Below the pieces are notes generated by a model. It ran no database searches. It saw nothing but the letters and a program-made list of their open reading frames with translations, and had not been told where the DNA came from. DNA of 64,000 nt, from NCBI GenBank assembly GCA_013146195.2, contig CM028377.1, positions 170,603,824 to 170,667,823 on the forward strand, read 5' to 3'. The position numbers and the translations under genes are program-made. This document shows positions 23,464 through 35,566 of the stretch, piece by piece (the stretch's first letter is position 1; each line of letters starts with the position of its first letter). Source of the DNA: Codonopsis lanceolata. Taxonomy: Eukaryota > Streptophyta > Magnoliopsida > Asterales > Campanulaceae.

Positions 23464-24850
23464 AGAGATGTGGGAAGCTCTTGTAGAATACTTGGAAGGA
23501 GACCAAGACACAAGAGACAAATGTAAAATATACATACATCCAGCAGTTTGATTCTTTCAAAAGGATCCTAAGGAAACCTTGAGACAAGCATACGATCGAT
23601 TCAAGTGAGGTAATAAATGTTGCTTTTCTCTTGGTAAACGTATGACAAAAGGAAATGAACATGAGGTTTCTAGGCTCTCTAGGTAGCTTATGGCATGTGA
23701 AGACCACGGCTATGAAAGAATCTAAGAACTTAAACGAGATGACTCTTCGTAGTCTCTACGCAAGTTTAAAGGTTTATGAACTTGAAGTTAATCAAGCTCT
23801 AGAGCAAGACAAACAGCCGAACGTGTTCTCGCCACCATGGTCCAAGAAGAAATCATTGTTGAAAACAAACCTTCTACTTCTTCCAAAGGAAAATGATTTT
23901 TTATCCGATGAACAATTTGCTATGTTTGTTAAACGCTTTTCAAAAATTTGCAAAATATGGAAGGAAGAACACTCACCAACAACCTTTCAGAAGATTGGTG
24001 AAAGCTCATCTAAGGAAGAGCTTGTGTGTTATAACCGTAGGAAACCCGGTCATTTTGCCTCAAAATGTCCTAAGCCAAAATTTGAAGCATACCGAAACCC
24101 TCGTTTAGAAAATTTCAAAACAAAAAGGTATGTTGGTGAAGACATAGAAGATAAACAAAGTTGCTACATGGTTTGAAACCGATTCGTAAGAGGAGGAAGA
24201 GGATTGTGAGCAAGCTAACATATGCTTAATAGCTCATGATTCATGTCCTACCTATGACTCGAAAATGAAGTTGTAGTTTCACCAAGTCCTTTGGACAAAA
24301 ATGAAACCAAGAAGTTGATAGCTTTCAAGAAGGAAGAACTTCTCAAGGATAATCGGATATGCTTGAAGAATTTAATTCCTTTAGAGTAGCCTATGTTAAA
24401 TCGGCCAAGAACTCGTGTGAGAAACTCACAACTGAGAAATCTTTGATGGCACGAGATTCAAGCTCTCAATAGTCACAACAAGAGAGTATCAAACAAGGAA
24501 GAAAACAATTTCTCCATGACAAAATTGATCGTCTGACCGAGCACATCAAAGGACTCTGACTCCTAGAGAAAATTGCCTTCCAAAAGACAATTGACTCGAA
24601 TAGCTCCAAGGATGCATTTGAAGAAATCCTTACAAGCCAAAAAATCTAGCAATGATAAAAGCATAGGATATTCGGATGTGTCTCTTCCGACAATCTCTTC
24701 GTCAAAGAGAAAGGAGAATCCTCCAAACCGCAAATGATATATCTTTCTCTAAACGTACATTTGGAAATATAGGGAAACAAGGCCTTGGTTACTCAAAGTG
24801 TCCTTATGCTTACTCCTAAAGCTCTAAAGGAAAAGCGAAAATGAATGATT
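23464..24850 (+). pseudogene. gag of plus-strand SIRE element, N-terminus missing
   Basis: A UBN2-type copia gag. It begins inside the domain at EMWEALVEYLEGDQDTR (23464), continues with DPKETLRQAYDRF near 23570 and is open at 23655-24176, with FLGSLGSLWHVKTTAMKES. The zinc knuckle reads CYNRRKPGHFASKC at about 24024; the second cysteine of the CCHC set is arginine. Beyond 24176 an acidic segment (FETDS, EEEDCEQANICL) and a lysine-rich, coiled-coil-like stretch can be followed with frame changes to about 24850. The first part of the gene was removed by the insertion of chromovirus B. Confidence 0.78.
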
Positions 24851-25380
24851 CAAATGAGAAACCCGAGAAGGTAATCAGAGAAAGTGAAGTTCACCTCCAG
24901 CCGACTATGCCAAGGCAAAGTCTGCCGACCAGACCTACTAGACCTCTACCCAGATCTATCAAGTTTGTCTATGAAACAGTGCAAAGTCGCTTTACTCGCT
25001 GAAGGTAAACTTAAAGGTATTCTACCGAATCCTCCCTCGAAAAGGTATTCAACGTAAAAGCTAAAGCTAAGTCCTGGCCGTAACCTACCTAGAAGAGTCG
25101 AAAGAAACCAATTAAGTCTACCGGCCAACAAGCAAGAACCGAAAATGAATGTCAAGAAAAGGAATGATCATAAGCATTCTTTAGTCAAGACTCTAACAGC
25201 TTCTCTATGGTCTTTCCATTTATGTCATTCTTGCCATTGCTTAGGCCATCTCGGCACTGCACGCCTCGGCATGTTCACTCCAAGATCCGAGAGACCTAGT
25301 TCTCTCAAGGTCAAGGTGTATGGGCTGCAAAAGGTCGCTAATCCTTAGACCCAAATAAAGTGGTACCTTGTTTTGCTTTA
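24851..25380 (+). other. Decayed gag-pol spacer of plus-strand SIRE element
   Basis: Between the last recognisable gag pieces and the protease. Short charged ORF pieces occur (for example 25145-25348), but I recognise no domain. It is probably coding sequence with many frame breaks. Confidence 0.5.
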
Positions 25381-28300
25381 ACTCTTATGTGAATGCTTCT
25401 GGCTATAGAATCGAAAAACAAAGACATCTCGGTACCTAGACAAGGGTCGCTCAAGACACATGACTGGAACATAAGTCTTCTTATAGATATAAAGCAAGGA
25501 CCCACGCTATTTTGAGACAATGCAAAGAGAAAGACAATTGATATGGCTCAATTATTTAGGAAGTCTCTCCATCAACAAAGTTTCTCTAGTAAGTGGTTTA
25601 AAGCACAATCTCTCCGAGCATATCACAATTCGACAAAGGACTTCTATGCCAATTCAATTCCAACCTGCCTCATCAAAGACAAGTGAATCGTGCTCAATAA
25701 TCGACCGGCAATAGACAAGGAAACGCCTATGTGGACTTAAATCTTCTAGTGAGATTCTCAAACCTCGTGTCTAGTAGCCAACAATGTTCGTGGACACAAA
25801 TGGCTATGGCACAAGCTGCCTCACCTCAATTCAAGCACCTCTCCAAGCCTCCAAAAATGGGCTTGTCAAAGGTCTACCTACTTGTCCGCCGATCATGACG
25901 TAAGTTGTAAAGCTTGTCAACTAGAAAACTTTCCAAGTCTTCCTTCAAAAGAAAGTCTGCTTTATCAACAAACGTAATTCCTTCAACTTCTCGCATATGG
26001 ATCTCTTTTGGACCTATTACAACCAAGATTTCTAGAGACAAGTACACACTTGTAGTAGTCGATGACTACTCTAGATTCACTTGATTGAAACTATGACATC
26101 TAAAGATGAAACGATGATCTAGTCATCGACTTTTTTAGAAGACTTCAAACTCAAAAGCTTGAAGACATTTGTGACATAAGATCGACAACCAACATCGAAT
26201 TCAAAAACAATGGTGTAAAAGTATCGGGCGATGACTCTCGGGATTCCTCAACAAAATGGTGTAGCTGAACGGAAGAACGTAACACCGATTGAAGCGGTTA
26301 GAACAATGCCGCGTAAGCTAAACTTCCGAAGTATTTTCGGGCGTATACCAATACCGCTTTGCTTTACCCAAAATAGATCCCTCGGTAAACAAGTTTCATA
26401 ATAAAACTCCATATGAAATATGGAGAGGAAGATCCCCAAACATTGATTTCTTAAAATCTTCGGTCAGTAAATGTTTTATTCTTTACAATGGAAAAGAGTA
26501 TAGAGGAAAATTTGATGCAAAATCGCATTTAAGGAATTTTTTCTCGGGTATTCCAAACATTCAAAAGCATTTTCGCATTTTCAAGAATCTAACTTAAAAA
26601 TCTTAGAATCAGGCATGTTTCTTTTGATGAATATGACTTGTTAGAGCCTAGAATGGCTCGAACGCTGCTAATGATTCTCGATAATGATGAGACAGTACAA
26701 ATACATCATCTACTTCCAATCCTCATATCGAAAACGGAACCAGATCCCAATATCAGAACCCTTCACCCAGAAGAACCTCTACCGATACCGATAACAACTC
26801 ATCTGTCGACCTCGAACTCATCTCTTCTGCTTTTACCCCAAGCACCTTTACGTATCTCTCATCCTTCTTGTTCACCGTAAAATGAAAGTTTTGACCTATT
26901 TCTTCTCGAACTGCATTTTGGTGAATCTCCTTCTCAACCAACTCCAATTCTAAGTGGAAGAATCCACTGTAAGTGATCTTCCTCCAACCGTTATCAAGCA
27001 AGAGATCATCCCATTTCTCAAATCATTGGTGATCTCAATACAGAGTTCGCATTTGTGAGAAATAAGATTCGAGAAGAAACTTTGTTTGCCATGCATTTGT
27101 ATCGAACTCGAACCAAAGAAGATTGATGAAGCTATCGAAGATCATAATCGATTGAAGCTATGCAAGAAGATTTAAACCGCTTTGAAAGATGTAAGGTGTG
27201 AGTTTAGTTCAAAGACCGATCGATCATCCACCATCTACACCAAGTGGGTATTCGAAATAAAAGAGATGAAGATGGAAATGTCACGTAAACAAAGCTAGAT
27301 TGGTTGCTCAGGTACCGACAGAAGAAGGAATTGACTTTGATGAAACATTTTTGCCCCTCGCTGCTAGACTAGAAGCAACGTAATCTTTCTAGCTTATGCC
27401 TCGCTCATGGACTTCAAAGTGTATCGATGGATGTTAAGAGTGCCTTTCTCGAATGGTGATCTTCAAGAAATCAGATACGTGAACAACCTCCGTGATTTGT
27501 CATCATCTCGCATAAACCGACCACGCCTACCGACTCAAGAAAGCTCTCTACTGCTCGAAGCAAGCTCCTAGAGCTTGGTATGAAACTCTATCCAAGTTCT
27601 TAATTGAACAAGGATTCGTGAGAGGAAGAATCGACACTACTTTATTCATCCTCAAGCACAAAGGCCATTCTCTTCGGGTACAAATCTATGTGGACGACAT
27701 CATCTTTGGATCAACTAACCAAAGCCCGTGCAAAGATTCGAGAAGCCGATGCAAAGCAAGTTCGAGATGAGCATGATGGGTGAACTTACCTATTTTCTAG
27801 GATCGCAGATACAACAGTACTTCGCACGAGGGCGGTCTTCATCACCAAACCAAATACAGCCAAAGAAGGAACTTATCAAGAAGTTTGGTCTTGATTCACC
27901 AAAGGATTTGAAACTCCAATGTCTACCGATCGCCATCTTGACAAAGATGAAAAGGGAAAGCAAGAGAACATGACCAAGTATCGAGGAATCATAGGTTCAC
28001 TTCTTTTTACCTTACCGCTAGTAGACCGACATTATGTTTGTTGTTTGTGTTTGTGCTAGATTTCAGTGCAGATCCAAAGGAGTCACATTTGCTTGCCGCC
28101 AAACGTATCATCGATATGTTTCAAAAACAACAAATCTAGGCATTCGGTACTTCAAAATCCAACAACTTCAATTTAGTTGGATACTCGACATGTGATTATG
28201 CAAACTCGCAAAGTGGAGAGCGTAAGAAGCACCTGGGACTTGTCAATTTCTTGGAAACACTCGTCCTCATGGTCTTGCAAGAAACAAGGATCTGGCAAAC

Positions 28301-28654
28301 TCAACCACGTATAGAATATATTGTTTGTGCAAGCGTCGTTGTTGCTCTCAACTCGCTATGGATGAAGCAACAACTAGTGGACTACAACATCAAGACCGAA
28401 ATCGCCCAATTATGTGTGACAACACATCGCCTATATCTCAGCCTCCAAAAATCCAAAGAATGCATTCAAAGACAAAGCACATTGATATTCGTTATCATTT
28501 TCTCAAAGATCATGTGGAAAAGGTAACATCGGCCCGCCTGAATATGTTCCAACCGAGCATCAATTGGCGTACATTCTCACAAAACCACCGGATGCCACCA
28601 AAGAGGTTTGCTTATTTAAGGAGAAATCTTGGTATGATTGATCCTACCGCTTAA
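25381..28654 (+). pseudogene. pol of plus-strand SIRE element: protease, integrase, RT, RNase H
   Basis: The protease motif is visible at 25431-25470 as YLD-KG-RSRHMTG; the aspartate is kept but the neighbouring residues are changed. The pre-integrase region (VSLVSGLKHNL) lies near 25590, and the integrase core at about 25960-26480 with VVVDDYSR near 26055. RT runs about 27000-27950 with RAWYETLSKFLIEQGFVRGRID and an intact catalytic IYVDDIIFGSTN at about 27688-27722. RNase H covers about 28020-28654 with LWMKQQLVDYNIKTE near 28360 and LRRNLGMIDPT before the TAA stop. Frames change often. The minus-strand copy at 61763-64000 covers the integrase end to RNase H and differs in different places. 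Confidence 0.82.
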
Positions 28655-28929
28655 TTTTAAAATTTTGTTAATGTTTCTTTCATACCGGTAGACCTAGTAT
28701 TAGACTAATCCAAGACGAAGTTCTTCTTTACCGGAAGACCTAAAGGTTAGTACACTTACTTAGTCTATTTCTCGCTAAAGAGGTTTCTAAAGCAATAAAA
28801 GGGGTCAAGGATCTAAATTTGGTACTTAAGAAAATATCTTAAGTTCCCGCTTCAAAACCGATATTTTCGCTTTAAATAGTCCTCGAACCGTCATTTCCAA
28901 ACTTTACGAAACCCTTTGAACGTAAACTT

Positions 28930-28952
28930 TTCTCTCTCTCTCTCTCTCTCTC
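28930..28952 (+). repeat. (CT)n microsatellite before the SIRE second ORF
   Basis: About 11 CT units in the leader upstream of the second ORF. The minus-strand copy carries the matching (GA)n at 61462-61485, so it belongs to the element. Confidence 0.9.
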
Positions 28953-29009
28953 GAGTAACTACTTTCAAATTCACGTTCTTCTTCTTGTTTCTTCTTCTCA
29001 TCTTCAACA

Positions 29010-32000
29010 ATGGTACGCTTCTCTCTCTACTACTCGTAATTTTCTATGTATCGTTTCGCATTTCATTCTTTACCTAAAATCCTTTTGGAATTCAAACGGT
29101 CATTTTCGAGTTTATACAGTTGATTCGCCATTGTTTTTTCTTACAATCTTGAATACTAACAAATGCTTTTGTTTATTCATTGTTCATTCTTATGAAAACT
29201 TCTCGTTATGTTTTTCGAGTGTGGTTTCTCTAAACATTCTAGGTTTCAAGTTTTTGCTTTAAAATTTCAATTTATTTTGGAAAACTCAAATTCCTACTTG
29301 TTTAGATGTCTAGATGAAAAGCCCTAACTTTTATTTTGTTTTTCTTTCAGCAAGAACTTCAAAATCTAAGCGCGACGATGCTGGGAAGGCTTTTGACTCG
29401 AAATGTCATTCCTCCCAGCTCAAATATCAATCTTCCAGATATCCCATCTATCCCGCCGCTCATGACATCATTGTCGCTTGGACCCAAAGCTATACATTCC
29501 TCATGTGCATTGACCTTCCTCGTCAATCAATTCTATAGCCGCCGGCCAAAGCTATGAGGATATGGACGCCTCGATTCTCGCCTCTTCCGCCTCAACGACA
29601 AAACCTACGAAGATCTTCCCCGGCGTAAGAATTTTATCAACGAATGGAGCTCATGAACTGCATCGCTCTTCGTGGGTGGATTCGAGGCGTCCCATCTCTC
29701 TGCCACCGCCAAATCTATTTCCACCATCATTGGCGTGCATTACGGAGGAGCTATTTCAAAGAACCACGGCCGAGGCTTTACATGCCTGAAGCCATGAGGG
29801 AGTAGACACTCTCCGAGAGCCACAAGGGAAGATGTTCAAACTTGTTCCTCTGACGTTTACTACACCTTCTAGACAATTTGGGGCTCCTATTCAAGAGTGG
29901 AGCATTTATGACATGTTTATCGGCCAAAGATCAACTCGACTCTGTGCTGTATTTCTACAAATTCGCCTCAACTGGGCTCATCATCTTCGACGATTTAGCT
30001 AAAGCAAAGGGTGGAGAAAGCAGCAACCCCACTTGCAACGCCTTCGTTAGATCGATCAATGCCCTTTTAAGGATGATGCAGCCATCAACTCTTCTTTGAA
30101 AGAAGATGAGTTGTATACGGTGGCCAAGGACAAACAACTCACGCCCTTTTTTCAAGAATACATCATCCATACGAACAAGCCCGGATGCGTAAAGGTCTAC
30201 CGCCGGGCTCTCTTGAAAAAGTGGCCAAGCCTGCACCTATCTTGGTCACCCGCTTCAATATGGAAGCACATGTAGCTGCAAGCAAGACCTTCAAAAAGGC
30301 CTCTGCTAAATTTGATGATCAAGTGGCCACGGACCTCCATCTAAAGGCCAAAGGTCTGGCTGATGAGGTAGCCGCCGCTAAGGTCCACAGCCGTGGGCAA
30401 AGCCAAGAGAAGGCAAGGCCTAAGTGGCACCTCCAACCGAAGAGGAGCAGCCAAATGGATCGAAAGGAGATGAAGGAAGGCCGAAGAAGAAGGCACCAGC
30501 CAATCTAGCCATTCCTCTCCTCCATCTACCCAAGCCAAGCCTTACCCAATCCAAATTAACCACCTTCACCACCTCCCCGCACCACTCCCAAACCAAAACG
30601 AAGGAAACTTCAGAAACCTTTGAAGACCAACCACCCAAAGGCATTCCCTCCAACCTCTACCGATGAAGCTACTGAAAGTCTTCCTATTCACCGAGGAAGA
30701 AAAGGAGAGCTACCGGTACCCAACCCTCTACCGCCAGCCAACCAACTACCTCTACCGACGCCCAACACTCAACTGTCAACCCTTCATCTATACCAACTAC
30801 CGAACCCAAACCAACTACCGACGCCCAAACCTCAACTGTCAACCCTTCAACTATACCTATCAACCCTTCATCTATTCCTCCTGAGTCATCTACTCAGAGG
30901 AATTCACCACCTCCTGAGGAGTCTATCCCTCAGAGGAGCTCAAAATCGAGGAGCCACCAACCCCAACTCCTCCTCCTCCTTCACCCTTTAACTACTCACC
31001 CGACCCATCCACACCTTCCTCACCACCCCAATCCCAACCAACTTCTTCAACCACACCACGTACTCTTAGACCCCTCGGCCGCTAAGTTCTCTTCGAACTT
31101 TCGTCAAGAGTGCATCTATTCACCCCTTCTCATCAACCTCCTCAACCTTCTCAACCTCCTCAACCTTCTCTTCAAAAACCAAAATTCCTATTCTACCCTG
31201 CCCCTTCTTTCTGGTTCTCTACCGAACCCACTCCCCCATCCTCCCACATCAGTGAAAATTCTGACACTGATATGGAACTGGATTCCCCACCAACTCCACC
31301 TCCACCCTCCCCTATAACCCTATCCTCTTCCACCAAAACCATACCAACCCAAGACTCATCCTCTTCTGCCTCTAGAACTCCCCATATCCAACAGCCCATC
31401 AGCTCGGCAGACTCGCCTCTACCGACACCATTCACATTGGCCAAGCATCTACTTCCAATCACCACCAATGCCGAAGTTTTGTCCCTGCTAGATGCCATCT
31501 ACCGGCTAGGCGAACTCACAAGCATATCTACCGCTACCGGTAGCCATCGCATGCCAAGGCCAACGACCGGACTGCCACTACTCTTCGACAATTTCAAGAG
31601 GATGTCTGGACTCGTTTTGGACAGATGCGGCACGACTTCACCGATGTCAAGATCAACATCGAAGCTCAACGAGATGAAGGCTGCCGTATCATAGGTTCCA
31701 TTTTCTACGAGCTATTCCACGCCATCACTCTTCATCTCAGCCACGGTCGTACTCCTGTTATGGAACTCAACAACCTCGCCGAACTCGCTTCATGACATTA
31801 TGAATGCCAACCGGATCGTGATCCGCCATCACGGAGGAGAAACAAATGAGATCTATCAACGTAATGCCGATGGAAGAGAACAACCGTCCTTCGTGAAGAA
31901 TGACTACCGCTCGCTCCACCGCACTCCGACTGATGCAGATACCGAATACCAACGAAGAATGGAAGAGCTAGAGCGAGAAAGAAGAGAAAAGGAGGCTGCA

Positions 32001-32031
32001 GACAAAGGCAAATGGAAAAGACCTTGGGTAG
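29010..32031 (+). pseudogene. Second ORF of plus-strand SIRE element (env-like / plant-transposon-type protein), broken
   Basis: A long coding stretch lies between RNase H and the 3' LTR, as in SIRE elements, where it is often called env-like; its function is not known. It starts at ATG 29010, followed at once by GT; an AG at 29350 gives a possible GT-AG intron of 338 bases, then PPSSNINLPDIPSIPPL and FYSRR. A lysine-rich middle follows (FDDQVATDLHLKAKGLADE near 30310), then about 700 bases of Pro/Ser/Thr-rich low complexity (30500-31450). The C-terminus is a charged coiled coil (MEELERERREKEAADKGK near 31960). The stop TAG at 32029 is off frame by one base compared with the other copy. I see no convincing signal peptide or fusion peptide, so an envelope role is not supported. 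Confidence 0.65.
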
Positions 32032-32408
32032 CTTTTGCATCTTTTCTTCCCTTTCCTTTGTATTTATTTTTGAAAACTCTGTCAAATGTAAACATCTTGT
32101 TTATGAATACAAATGATTACTTGCTTTTTCAAAATTTATATTGTTTAAATTCTTGCTGCTTTATTGTTTATCTAAATTAGAATTTAAACATTCAGTTTAA
32201 ATTGATTTAAACTGCTGCTAATCTGTGTGCTGTTCTTTGACTCTCTTATTCTTGTATGCTCGTAGATTAGTCCCTTACATTTGAGGTGTTATTCTGTTCA
32301 ATAGAGGCATGTCTACCGATTACGTAATATATAAACTTTCTCAGACATGCTATTATCTATTAAATAGTTTGCTTTAAAACCCTCATTTGTAGTAATGATG
32401 ACCAGATA
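32032..32408 (+). other. 3' untranslated region of plus-strand SIRE element
   Basis: AT-rich sequence between the second ORF and the polypurine tract, with no coding content. It matches 57997-58379 on the other strand. Confidence 0.6.
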
Positions 32409-32423
32409 TAAATAGGAGGAGAT
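32409..32423 (+). other. Polypurine tract of plus-strand SIRE element
   Basis: AAATAGGAGGAGAT directly precedes the TGTTGATTC start of the LTR. The minus copy has AAATAGGAGGACAT at the same place. Confidence 0.85.
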
Positions 32424-34167
32424 TGTTGATTCTTATGTTAAATTTATATCGTCGGTATCATTACATTAGTTTTATACTTCGCTGGCTAATCGGGCTGCAG
32501 TATCGATTAGCGTGGCAACCGTGTATAGAACTTTGCCTTGTATAGTTTTTGTAGGACTTTTTCGTGTTCATCGGAAGACCACTTCTCGGCCTTCACCTGA
32601 AGACATGCTCAAAGCTTAAGATCGGTAGACCTCGTGTCCACTGATCTGCTTTACGTGTCCTCTCCAAATTAGCTAAATGGATTAATTCAAACTTATTCCC
32701 ATATATTATTTGAATTAATCCAAGTCTTTTTCTCGACATGTCAAGCCGAAAGCAACTTTCAAAAGCAGAATACTTTTCGTCCCGAGCTGAAAGCGCAGCT
32801 GCATCCCCTACTTTCGCTTCATCTCTCGATCGACACCAAATCGCCCACCTTTTTGAAGATCTCGTAAATGATTATCTCGCTCTAGTTATCTGTGAAGACG
32901 AAATTCCTTGATGACGACAAATTTCCATGCATTTAATGCATTTATGAATAGAGTCGTTGAAGTCTTCGTCTCTCCAACGGATTCTTTTGATATGCACTGC
33001 TTTAAATACTACCATTGAAGACGGAATAAAAACAACTGCATGTAATCAATCGAACACTTAAAGAATTGCTCGAATCTACACTACTCCAAGTCTTTCATCG
33101 GTGCATTCAATAGATCCTCAACAGATCTAGAAGTCCTCGTCAACAACAAGAAGCTCTTCAACAATTATTGTTTTATTCTTCTTGTTGTTTACTTCCATTA
33201 ACTATATATGAATTAAATATCTTGTATTTACAGATATTTAATTCCCTAGACCCAAACACAAGTCAATATTTTGTACACGATCCATTAGGGATATTCTTTG
33301 TAATTGATCTATCTAAGTGGAAAACATAGTGCACAATTTAAATCCAAGGATGACGCCTTGGTGGTGGACGTAGCACTCATTATAGTGTGAACCATCCCAA
33401 AATACTTGTGTTATTTCCTTCATGCGTCTATTTATTGAACTGCTTAGTTTCATTGTTTATATTATCCATTTCGCCAGTAACTTAAGTAATCGTAAAAGGT
33501 CTACGGTAGTCCTTATCGGCGGACTGGAACAATTTTCTTGAAGGTCTTCCGCTACTTGATTCTTTTCATAGATTGCAAGTAACTTTCAAGGAACTTACTT
33601 AAAAGTTTTAAAGTGTTAATAAGCTATTCAACCCCCCCCCCTTCTAGCTTATTATTGTGCTCATTGGGACCCACGCTTAACTTCCATTAACTATATACGC
33701 ACTAATTAAATATTTTGTTTTTACAGATATTTAATTCCCTAGACCCAAACACAAGTCAATATTTTGTACACGATCCATTAGGGATATTCTTTGTAATTGA
33801 TCTAAGTGGAAAACATAGTGCATAATTTAAATCCAAGGTTGACTGCCTTGGTGGTGGACGTAGCACTCATTATAGTGTGAACCATCCCAAAATACTTGTG
33901 TTATTTCCTACTGTCTGTCTATTATTTGAACTGCTTAGTTTCATTGTTTATATTATCCATTTCAGGAGAACTTGAGTAATATGTAAAAGGTCTACCGGTA
34001 GTCCTTATCGGCAGACCTGGAACAACTTTCTTGAAAGTCTTCCGCTACTTGATTCTTTTCATAGATTGCAAGTAACTTTCAAGGAACTTACGTAAAAGTT
34101 TTAAAGTGTTAATAAGCTATTCAACCCCCCCCCTTCTAGCTTATTATTGTGCTCATTGGGACCCACA
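32424..34167 (+). repeat. 3' LTR of plus-strand SIRE element (1744 bp, with internal duplication)
   Basis: It starts TGTTGATTCTTATG and ends CATTGGGACCCACA; both ends agree with the minus-strand LTR at 56738-57981. It is about 500 bases longer because its last 489 bases are present twice in tandem. Confidence 0.9.
33191..34167 (+). repeat. Tandem duplication of the LTR 3' end (2 x about 489 bp)
   Basis: Unit 1 is 33191-33679 and unit 2 is 33680-34167; both start ACTTCCATTAACTATATA, and both end in GGGACCCAC after a run of C. They differ at roughly 7 percent of positions, mostly small changes at CAG, CTG or CCG. The minus-strand LTR has only one unit. Confidence 0.9.
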
Positions 34168-35566
34168 GTTGACATGTGGATGTCAGCTGTCTGATGAAGC
34201 GGCTGATGTATTGCAATCGGCCTAGGAAACCCTTGACTTCTGTTCGAGTTTTTGGCTGTGGCATATGTATGATAGCTTTGATTTCGGCCGACTCGATCTC
34301 GATGCCTTGCTCGGTCACCATGATTCTCAGGACCTTGCCTTTGGTAACCCCAAACGTGCATTTGGTGGGGTTAAGCTTCATCTGTTGCTTTTTTAACCTT
34401 TCGAAGAATTTTCGATGGTCTTTGATATGAGCGCCGTTAGCATCGCTGGAGTGTACGATCATGACATCAATATACACTTCCACCTCTTTATGAATCATGC
34501 CGTGGAAGAGGGCAGTGGCAGCTCTTTGATACGTAGCCCCGGCATTTTTTAACCCAAATGGCATGACATTATAGCAGTAGGTTCCCCAGGGAGTGGTGAA
34601 TGATGTTTTTTCCTGGTCTTCTGCTGCCATTTTGGTTTGATTATAGCCCAGCATGCCATTGACAAAGGATCTTATTTTGTGAGAAGCGACGGCGTCTACG
34701 ACAATATCAATGTTGGGCAGAGGAAAGTCATCTTTGGGCGACGCCTTATTGAGGTCGCGGAAATCTACGCAGATTCGAACTTTTCCGTTGGGCTTTGGAA
34801 CAGTCACTATATTTGACAGCCAGATCGGGTATTCTACTACCCGAATGAATTTGACATGTAGCTGCTTCATAATTTCTTTTTTCACTTGTAGTGACCATTC
34901 TGGTTTGATTCGGCGGAGTTTCTGCTTGACTGGCCGAGCATCAGGATAAGTAGGGATCCAATGTTCAACAATGGCTGGATCCAGCCCAAGCATATCTTCG
35001 TAGGACCATGCAAAGATGTCCACGAATTCTTTGAGGAGGTCAATAAGTGCTACCCTTTCATAGCCTTGTCGGTAGCTGCCGATCTTAACTTCTTTGATTT
35101 CATTGTTCAGCCCCAGATTGATGGCGGATAAGTCTTCATCTGCTGCTGCCGATTGAGGCTTTTCCTGGTGCTTGACTGACTTTACGAGCTCAAGCAAATA
35201 ATTTTTATCTTTTGGGTCCATTTCGTCAAATGACTCATTATTAAAATTATTTAATGCGTCTTTTAATGAAGGTGCAACTAAGGAATAAGCAAAGACATTT
35301 AGATTATCATTATTAACAAACTATACAGGGTTATTTATATTATTGAGGACCTTGGGTTTGAGATCCTCAATTTTAGGGAGTGGATCGGTAGATGACCAAT
35401 CCGTAAGGCTATAGGAAGGATGGGGAATAGTATATCCAAAACGGTCCACCAGATCTGCAGTCGTCAAGGGCGGGCCGATCGTAATATACCAATTGTGCAG
35501 AGGCTTGTCGACAATAGACTCAAACTCAGCAGGGAGCCTTTCATAGCTAGTGCCCCCATCTATCAT
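34168..35566 (-). pseudogene. pol fragment of Tat element F (pre-RT segment and reverse transcriptase)
   Basis: The minus strand is open from 35221 into the SIRE boundary. It has DLLKEFVDIFAWSYEDM and YPDARPVKQKLRRIKPEWSL, then the RT core with IVTVPKPNGKVRICVDFRDLNKA, MPFGLKNAGATYQRA, CTFGVTKGKV and FLGRLQYISRFIRQLTSTC at the cut. The catalytic box reads YIDVM instead of YxDDM: the second aspartate is valine, so the enzyme would be inactive. The segment 35222-35566 (MIDGGTSYERLPAEFE, DLVDRFGYTIP, DWSSTDPLP) is in frame except for one TAG where E has CAG. I see no D-S/T-G protease motif. Confidence 0.85.

Larger units (their letters stand above)
23464..34167 (+). mobile_element. SIRE-type Ty1/copia element, plus-strand copy, 5' end missing
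   Basis: It holds gag (without its start), protease, integrase, RT, RNase H, then a 3 kb second ORF and a 3' LTR. The order protease-integrase-RT marks Ty1/copia, and the long extra ORF between RNase H and the 3' LTR is typical of the SIRE (Sireviruses/Maximus) group. It is cut on the left by chromovirus B. It inserted into pol of element F: the F reading frame stops at 34168. The SIRE assignment rests on architecture. Confidence 0.85.

Noticed and set aside
30424..30991. Several overlapping proline-rich ORFs
   Set aside because: Low-complexity repeats give open frames in several phases; only one belongs to the SIRE second ORF.
29010..32031. True viral envelope gene
   Set aside because: No signal peptide, fusion peptide or clear membrane anchor could be seen; the label env-like is only a name by position.
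34176..34949. Plus-strand ORFs at 34176-34430 and 34710-34949
   Set aside because: They are mirror frames of the minus-strand reverse transcriptase of element F.
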